This document shows, piece by piece, positions 1-6,935 of a stretch of DNA of 64,000 bases. Positions within the stretch are counted from its first letter, which is position 1. The number at the start of each line of letters is the position of its first letter. The notes under the pieces were generated by a model that ran no database searches, was not told where the DNA came from, and was given only the letters and a program-made list of their open reading frames with translations. Source of the DNA: an uncultured Oscillospiraceae bacterium (GTDB taxonomy: Bacteria; Bacillota; Clostridia; Oscillospirales; Ruminococcaceae); assembly GCA_934446355.1 (NCBI GenBank), contig CAKSEC010000007.1, forward strand, positions 1-64,000, read 5' to 3'. Both the position numbers and the translations under genes were made by a program.

Positions 1-65
1 CTCGCGCCGGTTTCCCGACCTACTCCCTTAGCAGGGGAGCCCCTTCACCACTTGGGTATTTCTCC
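1..65 (-). tRNA. tRNA-Ser(GCU), 3' end outside window
   Basis: On the minus strand the sequence from 65 leftward gives acceptor GGAGAAA, TA, a D-arm, and the anticodon loop CTGCTAA with anticodon GCT, followed by a class-II long variable arm. The T-arm and 3' end run off the left edge. Its promoter lies at 157-185. Confidence 0.93.
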
Positions 66-156
66 AAAATGCTGAAACACAATTATTACGACCGGCATAG
101 AATGAACAGTGCGAATCTGAACGACCACCAAACACCCTTGAGCACATCGTGTAATA

Positions 157-185
157 ATTATATCACAGAGAGGAAGATTTGTCAA
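157..185 (-). promoter_or_regulatory. promoter of tRNA-Ser
   Basis: Minus strand TTGACA, 17-bp spacer, TATAAT (boxes at 180-185 and 157-162), about 85 bp upstream of the tRNA. The remaining bases between the tRNA and the next gene (66-399) show no convincing gene. A TATAAT at 281-286 may serve the GGDEF gene but has no good -35 box. Confidence 0.8.
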
Positions 186-399
186 GGGCTTTTTAGAAAA
201 AATCTGCATTTATTGCTCAGACTTAGTAAAGTGCACAGTAAAATCGGGTCGATTTGTGTATTCCTACAAAATGGGTGGGATATAATGCCATTTGCTAAAT
301 TTCAAAGGCAGTGCTGCCGATATATTATAAAATATACTAATGATCAATGCCTTGGCTGCCGGAACTGCCGACGCTTTTGCGCAGAATTGAGGTGCTTCT

Positions 400-1677
400 A
401 TGGCTGATATTAACATGGTTAGCAATGTCCTCTGGGAGGATTACTATAAAATAGCATGGGTCAATATTCTGACAGGCGAATATCAATTCGTGAAGATACT
501 CGAAACAGAGGAGGAAAAGCCGTGCCTTGAGGGGAAAACTATCTTTGATTATTCAAAGCTGGTCGTATCCACGGGGCTTGTTCCCGCTGAGGATATCCCG
601 CAGTATGAGCGGTGCACAGACAAACGGTATGTGCTGCGCGAGGTCATGGAAAAGCGCAGGCGTGTGACCGTGAATTTCAGGCGTATCATCGGGGCAGATC
701 AGAAATGGGTGCGTCTTGAAATAGTCCTGCCGGAGGGCTTCTCAGAGGACTCGCCGTGGGTAGTTTATACGTGGAAAGAATCAGACACAGATACCTGCAA
801 TGTCGAGGACGCAATGAGAATGATCTCGAAATGCTTCCACAAGATACTTAAAGCGAACCTCACCGCAGATATGTGCGAGATAGTCAAGGCGTACCCTAAC
901 GAAATAGCTCAGGCGGGGTATTCGGCGAATTTCTCTGAATGGGCTGTCAGCCCGCATATCCTCGATAATATCAACCCGGAGGATAAGCATGGGTTCAGCG
1001 TGTTCATCAACCCGGAGCGGCTCAGAAAGCGGTTCACGGAGAGCAGGGAATGCCAGCGGTTCAGGTACAGGCGGCTATACGATGGCGAATACAGGTGGGT
1101 CACGCTTGAAATCCTGCCGAGTGTTGAGTACTCCGACGATAATCAGGCGGTAATGCTTTATGTCAGGGATATTCATGACGAATATATCGCAGAACTTTAC
1201 CATCAGAAGGCACTGGAGTATTTCTGCAATTTCGATACCCTGACCGGACTTCACAGCCGATTCTGCTACAATAATTTCTGCCGCAGCTTTGAGGAGCACG
1301 GCGGCAGTCTGGCGGTGCTGTTTGCAGATGTCAACGGGCTGAAGTACACTAACGACACCAAGGGGCATGAGTATGGCGACCGGCTTATCACCGGCTTTGC
1401 AGAAATGCTCGGCTCTCACTTTGGGGTTGAGTGCTGCTATAGGATAAGCGGCGATGAGTTCGTGGTGCTGAGCGAGGATATGGACGAAAGCGCATTCCGC
1501 AGCAAGGCAGAAGAGTTTCATCACAGGCTGCAGCTTATGGAAGTGCCTTCCGCCTCTGTCGGAACTGCGTGGAGCGGCTCTGTGACCTCGGTGGACGATC
1601 TCATAAGGCACGCCGAGGAGCTGATGTACGCCGATAAGCAGCAGTTCTATAAGCGATTCCCGGAGATGAAGAGGTAG
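400..1677 (+). CDS. PAS-like/GGDEF diguanylate-cyclase-family protein
   Basis: A 425-aa soluble protein. The C-terminal third carries the GGDEF-domain hallmarks DTLTGL, FADVNGLKYTND and the active-site loop RISGDEF (SGDEF at residues 350-354), so it probably makes c-di-GMP. The first Gly of GGDEF is Ser, a variant tolerated in active enzymes. No RxxD inhibitory site is seen five residues upstream. The first 270 residues look like two PAS-type sensor segments with no membrane helix, suggesting a cytosolic signal. A weak GAGGTG precedes the ATG. It is a single gene; the hairpin at 1704-1724 and the terminator at 1753-1778 follow. The c-di-GMP function is family knowledge, and enzymatic activity is not shown by sequence alone. 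Confidence 0.88.
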   Translation: MADINMVSNVLWEDYYKIAWVNILTGEYQFVKILETEEEKPCLEGKTIFDYSKLVVSTGLVPAEDIPQYERCTDKRYVLREVMEKRRRVTVNFRRIIGADQKWVRLEIVLPEGFSEDSPWVVYTWKESDTDTCNVEDAMRMISKCFHKILKANLTADMCEIVKAYPNEIAQAGYSANFSEWAVSPHILDNINPEDKHGFSVFINPERLRKRFTESRECQRFRYRRLYDGEYRWVTLEILPSVEYSDDNQAVMLYVRDIHDEYIAELYHQKALEYFCNFDTLTGLHSRFCYNNFCRSFEEHGGSLAVLFADVNGLKYTNDTKGHEYGDRLITGFAEMLGSHFGVECCYRISGDEFVVLSEDMDESAFRSKAEEFHHRLQLMEVPSASVGTAWSGSVTSVDDLIRHAEELMYADKQQFYKRFPEMKR

Positions 1678-1745
1678 AAGCGCAGCAGATTTGAATAACG
1701 AAATGCCCCAGTCGTTCTGGGGCATACATATTATGTGCCAAATAT

Positions 1746-2358
1746 ACAATAAACACCCCCGCATGTCTGCGGGGGTGTGGTTATTTAATTGTGTTAGTTC
1801 AGTTCATTGGACTGTACCGCCTTTTAGAATTTGTTGAGAACAAATAGTATCAGGTTTCCATGGGACTCTATCCTTTCAATGATTTTCCGGCTATAACTTT
1901 GTGTTTCACTGGAATCACCTGCTTTTTCTCGGTCGTACTGATTGAAGGGGGTGATCTATGTAAACGCATATAGCGGTAAGAAATCATCTGCGGTGGTCAT
2001 TCACTGAATTGATTTATTGGCTAGACGCCGTGTCAGGTCAGGCATTCACAAACCGAGCCAGACAGTGCCCTGTGAAGCTGTGAACCAAAGATTCGTGATT
2101 CAGCTCATTTCACGAGCCGCAGATGACGAACACTGTGAATCGGTAATTTCCACTGGACTCGCTTCCTTTCTGCTTTAAGCTAGTATGGTCGAGATAAGAC
2201 ATCAGAGGTGCATCGGATCGTGTTCCTTTCGCAATACTTGTTGAATCAGCTGTCAACATAATTCATCGGAGTCTACCTCTTTCATGTATTAGGTCTAGGA
2301 TCTTGCTTGGACGTCAGGTGAGATGTTGTTCTGAGATGTTGTACTTATTTCCTTTCCC
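1746..2358 (-). ncRNA. large structured non-coding RNA, ROOL-like candidate
   Basis: About 610 nt on the minus strand with no credible ORF, bounded by a consensus promoter (2366-2394) and an intrinsic terminator (1753-1778). Visible pairings include a 10-bp long-range stem (1984-1993 with 2117-2126), a hairpin ATTTGTT-CTC-AACAAAT near 1827-1846, and TCGTGA/TCACGA and TTCACA/TGTGAA arms in the centre. A motif close to GAAAGG-N(4-7)-GANTCC-RRTG occurs six times, three at 2147-2285 and three at 1801-1930, each set with about 50-60-nt spacing around a 216-nt core. Size, tRNA and prophage neighbourhood and a rumen-type host fit the known ROOL class. I cannot test the ROOL consensus here, so the class name is inference; RNase P RNA and tmRNA do not fit. 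Confidence 0.72.
1753..1778. terminator. strong hairpin terminator, bidirectional
   Basis: Stem ACACCCCCGCA / TGCGGGGGTGT with a TGTC loop. Minus-strand reading is followed by TTTATTG and fits termination of the large RNA at 1746-2358. Plus-strand reading (GGTTATTT) can end the GGDEF transcript. Confidence 0.8.
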
Positions 2359-2365
2359 TGACTAT

Positions 2366-2394
2366 ATATTACCACAGGATTTATAAAAAGTCAA
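2366..2394 (-). promoter_or_regulatory. promoter of the large ncRNA
   Basis: Minus strand TTGACT (2389-2394), 17-bp spacer, TAATAT (2366-2371). Transcription would begin near 2358, just before the first structured segment. Confidence 0.8.
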
Positions 2395-2516
2395 TAGTTT
2401 TTTTGCTTTTTTCTTTGATTTTTTGTGATTTTCGCCAAATGCACATATTTCGCACCGCCTTTTTGCGGATTGTCCACAAATTTTGCCTGCTTTATTAAGA
2501 AAATCTCAGAAAGCCC

Positions 2517-2545
2517 TTGACAAATCACGCTCTTTCTGATATAAT
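2517..2545 (+). promoter_or_regulatory. promoter of tRNA-Lys
   Basis: TTGACA, exactly 17 bp, TATAAT, ending 30 bp before the tRNA. It is divergent from the large-RNA promoter. Confidence 0.88.
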
Positions 2546-2575
2546 ACTATTGTTGTCAATTCAAATCGGCAATGC

Positions 2576-2651
2576 GACCCATTAGCTCAGGCGGTAGAGC
2601 ACCTGACTTTTAATCAGGGTGTCCCGGGTTCGATTCCCGGATGAGTCACCA
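2576..2651 (+). tRNA. tRNA-Lys(UUU), prophage attachment gene
   Basis: A complete cloverleaf with anticodon TTT at 2608-2610, T-loop GGTTCGATTCC and an encoded CCA end. The 3' half from base 2604 is duplicated at 13070, marking this gene as the integration site of the adjacent inovirus. An oddity is that acceptor pair 4 is C-A (GACCCAT against ATGAGTC). Both copies of the 3' half have that A, so the mismatch is not a by-product of integration. Confidence 0.95.
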
Positions 2652-2740
2652 TTAAAGCGCACTGTTATGCGGTTTTTCGCAGGCGGTGCGCTTTTGTTTT
2701 GCGGCGAAATCGGGCGGGCAAAAAAATCAAGGTGTCTCCA
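2604..2740 (+). repeat. attL: 137-bp direct repeat (tRNA-Lys 3' half plus downstream)
   Basis: It matches 13070-13205 except for two substitutions and one single-base gap. It covers the anticodon loop to CCA, the tRNA terminator hairpin (2654-2700) and about 40 bp beyond. It is long for a tRNA att site. Confidence 0.93.
2654..2700 (+). terminator. terminator of tRNA-Lys
   Basis: AAAGCGCAC ... GTGCGCTTTTGTTTT hairpin and T-run, lying inside the att repeat; the copy in attR is at about 13118-13164. Confidence 0.75.
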
Positions 2741-2761
2741 GCCACGTATTACGGGTAAGAA

Positions 2762-3658
2762 TCAGGGTTGCTCCAGCCTCAAATTATCGAGATGTGAGCT
2801 GCGGCGATCGCTAAGCAGCCGCTGATCTGCTGCAAGATGTAAGTAGAGCTGCGTGATCACAATGCTGCTATGTCCGAGTATAAGACGCAGCGTCTCTATA
2901 TCGCCGCCGTCAAGCAGGTAGTTAGTCGCAAACGTGTGGCGGAGCAGGTGACACCGCAAACGCTGGATACCGGTAGTATCCTTAAGCTTGCTAAAAATGA
3001 GATCGACCGCATTTACGTCAAGCGGCTGCCCGAACCGATCGAGGAAAAAGGCGTCAACCTTTTTCTGCCGGCGAAAAGCTATGCGCTCATCATATACTTT
3101 AAGCAAAGCTGCTGCATTATCACCAAGAGGGACGAGCCTCTCTTTATCTCCTTTTCCTGACACAAGCACGCAGTTTCGGGCAAAATCAACATCGCTGCAG
3201 CGGAGACGTGTTGTCTCAGCTCGCCTTAAACCGCAATCGACCATCAGCAGCGTTAAGCACTTATTGCGTAGCTGCAGCAGGTCAGAGCAGTCAAAGCAAT
3301 TAAGCAGCCGCTGCAGCTCATCATCACTCAGAGGTATGATCTTTTCTCGTTTTTGCTTGATAAGCTTAAGCTTACGGGAGCAATCTCCGATCCGATCGTC
3401 ATCAATAAGCCAGTTGTAAAATGCCTTAACGGCACGTACATATGTATTGATTGATGTCGATTTAAGGTGTCCGCCTGTCTGCAGCGATATCACATAATCC
3501 TTGTACACGGAAATATCGAGCACGTCAACACTCTGATCAGCGCCGACAAAATCCAAAAATAGACCAAGGCTAAGTTGATAATACTCAATTGTAGCGTCAG
3601 CGTTATTGCGGAAACGCTGCTCGTACATAAAAAGGTCAAATGCCTCCTGCAAAGTCAC
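2762..3658 (-). CDS. int: phage tyrosine recombinase (integrase)
   Basis: About 298 aa. An N-terminal SAM-like core-binding region (TLQEAFDLF ... YYQLSLGLFLDF) is followed by a catalytic domain with the Arg of GLRRAE, the Lys of GKGDKER, HLLRH, GHSS and the nucleophile Tyr in TQLYLH, so all active-site residues are present. It would recombine attP with the tRNA-Lys 3' half 20 bp away. I prefer the GTG at 3658, because GGGAGGT sits 9 nt upstream; the longer ATG reading from 3688 has no ribosome site. It overlaps rep by 23 nt as the last gene of the operon. XerC/D-like enzymes are the nearest family. Carrying its own integrase distinguishes it from inoviruses that borrow host XerCD at dif. Confidence 0.9.
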   Translation of the reverse strand: MTLQEAFDLFMYEQRFRNNADATIEYYQLSLGLFLDFVGADQSVDVLDISVYKDYVISLQTGGHLKSTSINTYVRAVKAFYNWLIDDDRIGDCSRKLKLIKQKREKIIPLSDDELQRLLNCFDCSDLLQLRNKCLTLLMVDCGLRRAETTRLRCSDVDFARNCVLVSGKGDKERLVPLGDNAAALLKVYDERIAFRRQKKVDAFFLDRFGQPLDVNAVDLIFSKLKDTTGIQRLRCHLLRHTFATNYLLDGGDIETLRLILGHSSIVITQLYLHLAADQRLLSDRRSSHLDNLRLEQP

Positions 3659-4922
3659 TTGCGCCGACCTCCCGATTAAAAACATCACGATATAAAGCGC
3701 TAAGCCGTCTGGAAAAGGTCACCTCGTCGAGATCGGTAAAGGATCGCCAATAATCCTCGCCGGACTCAGGCTTCAGCACCTGTTTCCAGACATAATCATA
3801 ATAATTTGGCGGCAGCCCCTTAATTGCATTATAGTCAGCCGTAATCTGATCTGCAGTCTTAGACGTCATATGCGCACCGCCCTCGATCACAGACATCAAA
3901 AAGCCGGGACAATGCTGCACGGCTCGCGAGAACGTCGCACCATACTGCTTCTTAAAAGCCAACATAAAATTAAGGAACTTATTACGCTTAACTTTATGAT
4001 GGATTAAAGACGCTTTTTTTGCGTTGCCCAAAAAATCAAGCCACCATTTTGTAGTAACGCAGTTATATTTACGGGATCGAGTACGATCAACAAACCGTAT
4101 GTATGATAAAGATAAACCGCAGATATACGCTTGAAACTCGTCCTCAGGCAAATCAAGATATTTTGTCAGTACAGCCGCAGCGTTATCCCGGTGAAACTCC
4201 ATCTCGTATCGAACCCATGATGTGCAGCCGTCCGGAACAGAACCTTTTTTAGCAAGCTGCTCGGCAAGCTTGTCGTAAAATCTGATGTAAGTTCCAGACC
4301 GACGCTTGCCAAGATAAATAGTCATGCCGATGTTTCCAGTGCTCACATCTTGAGATTGTACACACCTATAAGGCAGCTTATCATCAATCAGGCCGGTATC
4401 GACTTTATAACAACTCTGCAGCTCACCGGACTCACAGGACGGATCAGTTTTGCGAAATTTAGATACAAAATTACCTACAAGCAGTGTATCATATATACGC
4501 TGCAGGCACAGTAAAGGCTTTTCGTCGCCGAAACACTGCTGATCAACCGCCCAGTCGAGGCGGGAACATTTAGTCTTGCAGCCGAACTGACACAAGCAGC
4601 GGAAACGATTAAGAACAGTGCGCAGCCTAAGCCCTCGATTATACCTAAGATACTCAACGTAATAATCAAGCCCGTTGCCGGTAAACTCAACGCAAAGACC
4701 TTGCTTTTCCCAAAGGTGTTGATTAGGTATTTTAAGCGATACGTCATTGTAGCGCAAGATCTCCGTGTATCCTTGACCAGATCCGACATACTTAAAATAC
4801 GGCAGCCAATCATCAATAAAGAGCGCCTTAAGCAGCTTTTCAAGAGCCTCGTTTATTGTCCAGTTGGTTTTAGCCGGCAGCAGCGTCAAAGTGAGATAGT
4901 CCATCTTATGCGATATTGTCAC
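3636..4922 (-). CDS. rolling-circle replication initiator (Rep_trans-like)
   Basis: 428 aa starting at GTG 4922, with AAAGGAG 8 nt upstream and a GTGA overlap with the ATPase gene, so the two are translationally coupled. The N-terminus (MDYLTLTLLP) and the central motif TYIRFYDKLAEQ are those of Rep_trans/phage replication-initiation proteins. These nick the double-stranded origin through a tyrosine to start rolling-circle synthesis, the role of pII in M13. There is no membrane helix. The nicking site is not identified; the hairpin-rich region 12442-12720 is the best candidate. Family assignment is by motif recognition only. Confidence 0.82.
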   Translation of the reverse strand: MTISHKMDYLTLTLLPAKTNWTINEALEKLLKALFIDDWLPYFKYVGSGQGYTEILRYNDVSLKIPNQHLWEKQGLCVEFTGNGLDYYVEYLRYNRGLRLRTVLNRFRCLCQFGCKTKCSRLDWAVDQQCFGDEKPLLCLQRIYDTLLVGNFVSKFRKTDPSCESGELQSCYKVDTGLIDDKLPYRCVQSQDVSTGNIGMTIYLGKRRSGTYIRFYDKLAEQLAKKGSVPDGCTSWVRYEMEFHRDNAAAVLTKYLDLPEDEFQAYICGLSLSYIRFVDRTRSRKYNCVTTKWWLDFLGNAKKASLIHHKVKRNKFLNFMLAFKKQYGATFSRAVQHCPGFLMSVIEGGAHMTSKTADQITADYNAIKGLPPNYYDYVWKQVLKPESGEDYWRSFTDLDEVTFSRRLSALYRDVFNREVGASDFAGGI

Positions 4923-5722
4923 ATCTTCATCTCCTTTCCGACACGCTTTAAGGTTTTCTTATCGCCGACCAAATCCGGAGCAAAACCGGTTCCGGCTCGA
5001 TTAGCTAATATCTGCTCGTCTGCTATGTACTCTTTGTCAAGCATGCTATCAACCATCTCTATAGTATCATAGTTAGCTCTAAGTTCATCCGATTGCACGT
5101 ATGAGTAATATGCGAGCTGACGTAATGGCAACAGGGGATTATTAAACCATTTGTCATACTCCTGAGCGTCATACTCTGCACAGGTCGTATAACGAGCAAA
5201 CGGGTCAGCAAAGTAACTGTGACATACTGTCACCGTATCGGCAATATCACGCAGCTGCTTATCAAGCAGGTTCCAACGCTGGACGGTACCTAACAGCATG
5301 ATACGTCTGTGCCGGCACTGCAGTATCAACTGATACACCGGCTTAGGTACAGATTTTTTAGACGAGGCAAAATCACGGCTATTAAATATGCTGCCGATCT
5401 CGTCAATCAGGACGATCGATTTATCAGGTAGATCAAGTATCTGCTGAGAGTTTACCAACTTGATTATCGTGGTATCAGCGGGAAAATTATATAAGCTGAG
5501 ATTAGTAAGGACGGTAACACCCTTGTGCGATCGACAGATGTTGTAAGCACGCCGAACTGCAGAAATCGTCTTTCCGCCGCCGAACTTACCAAGGAACAAG
5601 TGAAGCCCCCAGTAATTGAACCTTGTCCAACCATGCTCCTTAAGGTATATACGCATATCCTTGAATATGTAATACCAGAATTTTGGAGCAGCCCTTAACG
5701 CTGCCATGATTACTCTAAGCAT
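4919..5722 (-). CDS. zot: Zot/pI-like phage assembly ATPase
   Basis: 267 aa with Walker A GKFGGGKT near residue 45 and Walker B SIVLIDEIGS near residue 105, in the arrangement of zonula-occludens-toxin/pI proteins. These proteins power extrusion of filamentous phage through the inner membrane. Unlike classical Zot/pI there is no clear transmembrane helix and periplasmic tail after the ATPase. The neighbouring one-helix proteins (5731-5859 and 5859-6017) could supply the membrane part; that is inference. The ribosome site AGGAGGTCTT precedes ATG 5722. It is the strongest single marker that the element is an inovirus. Confidence 0.87.
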   Translation of the reverse strand: MLRVIMAALRAAPKFWYYIFKDMRIYLKEHGWTRFNYWGLHLFLGKFGGGKTISAVRRAYNICRSHKGVTVLTNLSLYNFPADTTIIKLVNSQQILDLPDKSIVLIDEIGSIFNSRDFASSKKSVPKPVYQLILQCRHRRIMLLGTVQRWNLLDKQLRDIADTVTVCHSYFADPFARYTTCAEYDAQEYDKWFNNPLLPLRQLAYYSYVQSDELRANYDTIEMVDSMLDKEYIADEQILANRAGTGFAPDLVGDKKTLKRVGKEMKM

Positions 5723-5730
5723 AAGACCTC

Positions 5731-5859
5731 CTATTTATCATCATGTTTAATAAGCCTAATAATCCAGTTAAATAAATAGAAAAGGAAAACAAGCTCCATG
5801 AAACCACTTGTAAAATAGAATCCGGAACGTAAGTTGACCAAAGGCACAAGAAAGTCCAT
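5731..5859 (-). CDS. small phage membrane protein, 42 aa
   Basis: MDFLVPLVNLRSGFY start, one hydrophobic helix (FMELVFLFYLFNWIIRLI) and a charged KHDDK tail. The ATG overlaps the stop of the preceding gene (TGATG), and a GGGGGC purine run lies upstream. Its start MDFL matches the next protein upstream, suggesting an internal duplication. It may be a minor coat or assembly partner of the ATPase; function unknown. Confidence 0.7.
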   Translation of the reverse strand: MDFLVPLVNLRSGFYFTSGFMELVFLFYLFNWIIRLIKHDDK

Positions 5860-6017
5860 CAATGACGCCCCCTTTTTATAAAATCGCTGATAATGGAGAA
5901 AATCAGATTAAAAACAAAAATGGTGATTGTCCAGAATGCGCCGCCGGTCAAGATCCACGAAACAACTTGATCATAAGATTCAAAATACCAGTTGCGAAAA
6001 AAGAATAGAAAATCCAT
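5859..6017 (-). CDS. small phage membrane protein, 52 aa
   Basis: Starts MDFLFFFRNWYF, one long hydrophobic segment (WTITIFVFNLIFSII), then a basic end KRGRH. The ribosome site GGAGG lies 7 nt before the ATG, and TAATG/TGATG overlaps link it to both neighbours. A short one-span protein between adhesin-type and ATPase genes fits a minor coat or morphogenesis role (pVI position), but no homolog is recognised. Confidence 0.7.
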   Translation of the reverse strand: MDFLFFFRNWYFESYDQVVSWILTGGAFWTITIFVFNLIFSIISDFIKRGRH

Positions 6018-6757
6018 TAATAACGCCTCCGTTTGAACAACTTGCCGACTAAGGAGACGCCGGCGAACGCAGCCACGATCAATAATAATGCCTCGGTTAC
6101 TGTATAGTACTTGAAAGGCTTGTCCAAAGCCGAATTATCCTTTAGCCAGAGAGAATAAGCCTCATCAATATATTGTTCGGTCAGCTCGCAGTCCTGATCG
6201 TAAACGCTTATTGTACCATCAGGAGATATGATAACAGCTGACATTTCACCAGACGATTGAGATACGATTTGCTTGTACTCGTCCGACCCGATCGGATAAA
6301 AGGAAGCCTCTGGCGAGGCGTCGGGTATACCATCATCATTATCATCAATAATGCGACCCCAATCATTAACGCCATCGCCCGAAAAATCAAACGGCAGCGG
6401 TATGTATACATCACCGTCAATAAGGTAGCTAGAGCCGTTACCGGTAATCTCATCAGCGAACCGATCAACCATTGTCACGGCGTCTACAAGATCGAGCTTA
6501 GGCATACCCATCCCAATCTTATCGTCTAAACTGCAAAAGCAATAGCCGTCGTTGGTAAAAGTCGGAATGGACACATCAAAAGTAAATATAGACTCCTCAC
6601 GCTCATAGACGCCATCGCCATCATCATCAAACGCAGCAATAAACTCAGATATACCACGCCCAACATCATCAACTTTAGACCGAACAAACCAGACCGCATA
6701 ATCAACACACGCTTTTTCAAGCATTTCAGAAAAAAACGAAAAAAGTATACTACCCAT
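6017..6757 (-). CDS. membrane-anchored phage protein with calcium-binding-type loops
   Basis: 246 aa. The N-terminus is hydrophobic/amphipathic, then come acidic loops of EF-hand or thrombospondin-3 style: DDDGDGVYEREE near residue 44, DFSGDGVND near 123 and DDNDDGIPD near 138. A single transmembrane helix lies near 222-240 (ALLLIVAAFAGVSLVG), with the basic end KLFKRRRY. The bulk therefore faces outward with the C-terminus in the cytoplasm, like coat or adsorption proteins before assembly. Calcium binding is inferred from loop spacing. A dockerin was considered and rejected because there are not two tandem dockerin repeats. It may be the pVI/pIII-type tip partner of the adhesin. Confidence 0.72.
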   Translation of the reverse strand: MGSILFSFFSEMLEKACVDYAVWFVRSKVDDVGRGISEFIAAFDDDGDGVYEREESIFTFDVSIPTFTNDGYCFCSLDDKIGMGMPKLDLVDAVTMVDRFADEITGNGSSYLIDGDVYIPLPFDFSGDGVNDWGRIIDDNDDGIPDASPEASFYPIGSDEYKQIVSQSSGEMSAVIISPDGTISVYDQDCELTEQYIDEAYSLWLKDNSALDKPFKYYTVTEALLLIVAAFAGVSLVGKLFKRRRY

Positions 6758-6766
6758 AAATCGACC

Positions 6767-6931
6767 TCACTGAAAAATCCTACCGAGGAACTCGACCACC
6801 ATCATCACGACTGCGCCGCCGATAAGCAGCAACCACCCATTTATAGTCACATCTCCAAAGGTTACATTAAAATCGTGGAACACCTGATAACCAAAGGAAA
6901 ACAAAGCCTTAGCGATCGTCCCAAAGTCCAT
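6767..6931 (-). CDS. small phage membrane protein, 54 aa
   Basis: MDFGTIAKALFSFGYQVF, then a helix WLLLIGGAVVMMVVEFLGRIFQ. It sits 5 nt after the adhesin stop, whose final codons include its TAGGTGA ribosome site. The EFLGR end resembles the FLGR end of the adhesin and the FGR ends of the coat-like proteins. Probably a minor structural protein; unrecognised by family. Confidence 0.7.
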   Translation of the reverse strand: MDFGTIAKALFSFGYQVFHDFNVTFGDVTINGWLLLIGGAVVMMVVEFLGRIFQ

Positions 6932-6935
6932 AAAG

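Noticed and set aside
69..407. 112-aa open frame upstream of the GGDEF gene
   Set aside because: It runs over the tRNA-Ser promoter and has no ribosome site or recognisable composition.
1075..1764. Long minus-strand open frame over the GGDEF gene
   Set aside because: It is antisense to a conserved coding region and extends into the terminator; a shadow frame.
1746..2358. RNase P RNA or tmRNA
   Set aside because: Length is too great. There is no tmRNA tag frame with encoded CCA end and no RNase P conserved core that I can recognise.
2870..3419. Plus-strand open frames over the integrase
   Set aside because: Antisense to all integrase motifs and without ribosome sites.
6017..6757. Dockerin assignment for the Asp-rich phage protein
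   Set aside because: The loops are not in a tandem dockerin pair, and the protein is membrane-anchored inside a phage operon.
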